NCBI GenBank assembly: GCA_021800575.1 | Contig: JAJYYW010000069.1 | Location: 1-7,158 of the forward strand | Direction of reading: 5' to 3' | Origin: a bacterium | GTDB taxonomy: Bacteria > JAMCPX01 | Length of the DNA stretch: 7,158 nucleotides | Shown: piece by piece, positions 6,056 to 7,158 of the stretch | How positions within the stretch are numbered: the stretch's first letter is position 1 | How the letters are laid out: each line of letters begins with the position of its first letter | Notes under the pieces: generated by a model | What the model was told of the DNA's origin: nothing | What the model saw: only the letters and a program-made list of their open reading frames with translations | Databases searched by the model: none | Translations under genes and position numbers: made by a program

Positions 6056-6358
6056 ATGGACTCGAACACACCGGATCTGGATACAGACATCAATGATGAA
6101 GACAGCATGGACTGGATGGATGCTGTTGCGAAGAAGCACCAGGAGGTCAATGCGCGGGGCAGTAATAACAGGACGCCCCTCATCAAGGCGGTGATGCGGA
6201 ATGATGCGGGCGCGGTTGCGTCCCTGCTTGCAAAAGGGGCTGATCCGTCGTTGGCCGACAGCAGCGGTAAAACAGCGATGATGTATGCAACGGAAAGCAA
6301 TAATCAGGAGATTATCAGCCTTATAAAGAAAGCTCAGGGCTTGCCGGCTGTACCTTGA
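6056..6358 (+). CDS. Small ankyrin-repeat protein
   Basis: A 100-residue cytoplasmic protein. The N-terminus (1-20) is strongly acidic. Residues 38-70 form a clear ankyrin repeat (RTPLIKAVMRNDAGAVASLL then AKGADPSLAD), followed by a second partial one, GKTAMMYATESNNQEIISLI (71-90). Two repeats alone rarely fold stably, so an N-terminal helix probably caps the stack or the protein works bound to a partner. The ATG at 6056 follows GAGG by four bases and lies 20 bp after the hemerythrin stop, so the two are probably co-transcribed and perhaps interact. Ankyrin proteins next to catalase genes are known in other bacteria, which makes a role in protecting the di-iron protein or in stress response conceivable, but this is inference. 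A long inverted repeat follows. Confidence 0.85.
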   Translation: MDSNTPDLDTDINDEDSMDWMDAVAKKHQEVNARGSNNRTPLIKAVMRNDAGAVASLLAKGADPSLADSSGKTAMMYATESNNQEIISLIKKAQGLPAVP

Positions 6359-6368
6359 AGAGAAATCA

Positions 6369-6442
6369 AAATTCAAAATTAAATATTAAAGATTCAATGC
6401 AAGAGAATTTCTTTTGAATCTTTAATCTTGAATCTTCAATTT
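6369..6442. terminator. Long AT-rich inverted repeat, possible two-way terminator
   Basis: Arms of 29 bp (6369-6397 and 6414-6442) pair at 25 of 29 positions around a 16-base loop; the inner 13 bp (ATTAAAGATTCAA) are perfect. It lies between the convergent ankyrin and cytochrome genes, where a shared terminator is expected. The right arm holds TTGAATCTT twice, 14 bp apart. The stem is AT-rich and lacks the usual GC core, so it may be a dispersed repeat rather than a strong terminator. Confidence 0.5.
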
Positions 6443-6453
6443 GCCTGTTCTTC

Positions 6454-7026
6454 TTACTGCCGAATCGTTGCGCCGGGTATGTTTTCTCCGGTAAGATCCA
6501 GGAACGCCTTTTGGAGTAATATGACATCGAATGCAGTGTTGTGGATACCATAACTGCCTTCCCCGTTGACCAGATACCAGTTGTAAACAGCATCCTTCTC
6601 CTGGGTCGTTGCCGTAGGTCCGATCGCAAACGTCGTACCATTTAAAGTGACGGCCGACACCGGTCCCTGTCGGGTGGCAGGTATGGTGATCGTCCATGAC
6701 ACCGGATTGCCGTTGCTGTCCGTTGAAGCGGCCGTACAGGTCTGGTTAGCACTGGTCGTCAGGGCACAGGCAAGCACACTCAAAAGGCCGTGGACCTGGT
6801 CCTGGACTCCCTCGGTGACACCCGCAGGATGTCCGTCCCAGTTGGCCGTCGGATACAGCGGATCGACCGTATCAAATCCCGAAACTGCAATGGAGCCTGC
6901 ATGACAGGCGTTGCACACGGCAACGTGGTCGTTGCCTGCGGCATCGCTCATCATGAAGGTATGCTCCCCTGTCGTATCGTAGCCTGGCTGGCCCGGCGCC
7001 GGTTCTGGCTCGCCTCCCCGATTGAA
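6454..7026 (-). CDS. 5'-truncated C-terminal part of a multihaem c-type cytochrome
   Basis: The open frame (about 191 codons, 7026 to the TAA at 6454) resembles the C-terminal end of a large exported multihaem cytochrome. It has one haem-binding motif, CNACH, preceded by NDHVAV and followed by AGS. It ends with YNWYLVNGEGSYGIHNTAFD and then LLQKAF, typical of the last helix in such proteins, with H138 a possible haem ligand. Two other cysteines (63 and 73, counted from the ATG at 6954) are not in CxxCH. The ATG at 6954 has no ribosome binding site, and coherent sequence (GEPEPAPGQPGYDTTGEHTF) lies upstream of it, ending at an in-frame TGA at 7027-7029. No signal peptide or further haem motif is visible. 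It is most likely a gene remnant cut by insertion or rearrangement, or an assembly error. Confidence 0.65.
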   Translation of the reverse strand, partial: FNRGGEPEPAPGQPGYDTTGEHTFMMSDAAGNDHVAVCNACHAGSIAVSGFDTVDPLYPTANWDGHPAGVTEGVQDQVHGLLSVLACALTTSANQTCTAASTDSNGNPVSWTITIPATRQGPVSAVTLNGTTFAIGPTATTQEKDAVYNWYLVNGEGSYGIHNTAFDVILLQKAFLDLTGENIPGATIRQ

Positions 7027-7029
7027 TCA

Positions 7030-7158
7030 AGTATCATCATAGCCGATCCTTCACGAGATTCCACCACGCGATGGCGCCAGCGCCGCGGGCCGAGCTTTCC
7101 TGACCTGTTTTCGTCCCATCAATCTCCGAACAGCGGATCGAGGGAGCTGGCTACGTCG
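7030..7158 (-). other. Unassigned GC-richer segment with a possible 3' end of another gene
   Basis: This segment is visibly richer in G and C than the rest. On the minus strand a frame entering from the window edge reads DVASSLDPLFGD and stops at 7119, a plausible C-terminus of a protein lying outside the window. A second minus frame ends KDRL at 7037-7039. Neither is recognised. The segment could be the edge of a mobile element that cut the cytochrome gene, but no terminal repeat or transposase motif is visible. Confidence 0.25.

Noticed and set aside
7037..7150. Minus-strand frame ending in AWWNLVKDRL as a transposase end
   Set aside because: No transposase catalytic motif or terminal inverted repeat can be seen, and the frame is short; it cannot be supported as a gene.

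Overview
The window opens in the 3' end of a 23S rRNA gene, followed by 5S rRNA and a strong intrinsic terminator. It is therefore the tail of a bacterial rRNA operon joined to ordinary chromosome. Base composition is moderate. The many short palindromic repeats (GTCATTCCCG-GAAA-CGGGAATCCAG type, CCCCCTTTGAAAAAGG type, GTAGGGGC...GCCCCTAC type) and a multihaem cytochrome fragment suggest an anaerobic or microaerobic bacterium of the Nitrospirota (Thermodesulfovibrionia) or Desulfobacterota kind. That assignment is an inference from style, not from a database match.

Layout: (1) 1-536, rRNA operon end. (2) 616-2241 (+), an FAD-binding oxidase of the alkyldihydroxyacetonephosphate synthase-like type. 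It converges on (3) 2300-3004 (-), a type I 3-dehydroquinate dehydratase (aroD), with a possible 35-residue membrane peptide just upstream of it (3053-3160, -). (4) 3161-4595, a region without an intact gene, packed with dispersed palindromic repeats that lie in and around the remains of a prenyltransferase/squalene-oxidase-repeat protein gene. (5) 4596-6358 (+), an SDR oxidoreductase with a good sigma70-type promoter, then a hemerythrin-domain protein and a small ankyrin-repeat protein. The last two look like an operon. A perfect 14-bp palindrome of FNR/DNR type lies upstream of the hemerythrin gene. (6) 6369-6442, a long AT-rich inverted repeat that may terminate transcription from both sides. 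(7) 6454-7026 (-), the C-terminal part of a multihaem c-type cytochrome whose 5' part is missing. (8) 7030-7158, a GC-richer segment of unknown origin at the window edge.

The most interesting points are the covarying hairpin repeats, the decayed solenoid gene beneath them, the FNR/DNR-like site in front of the hemerythrin-ankyrin pair, and the abrupt loss of the cytochrome reading frame near 7027. No complete new system (CRISPR, defence island, secretion locus) could be supported.
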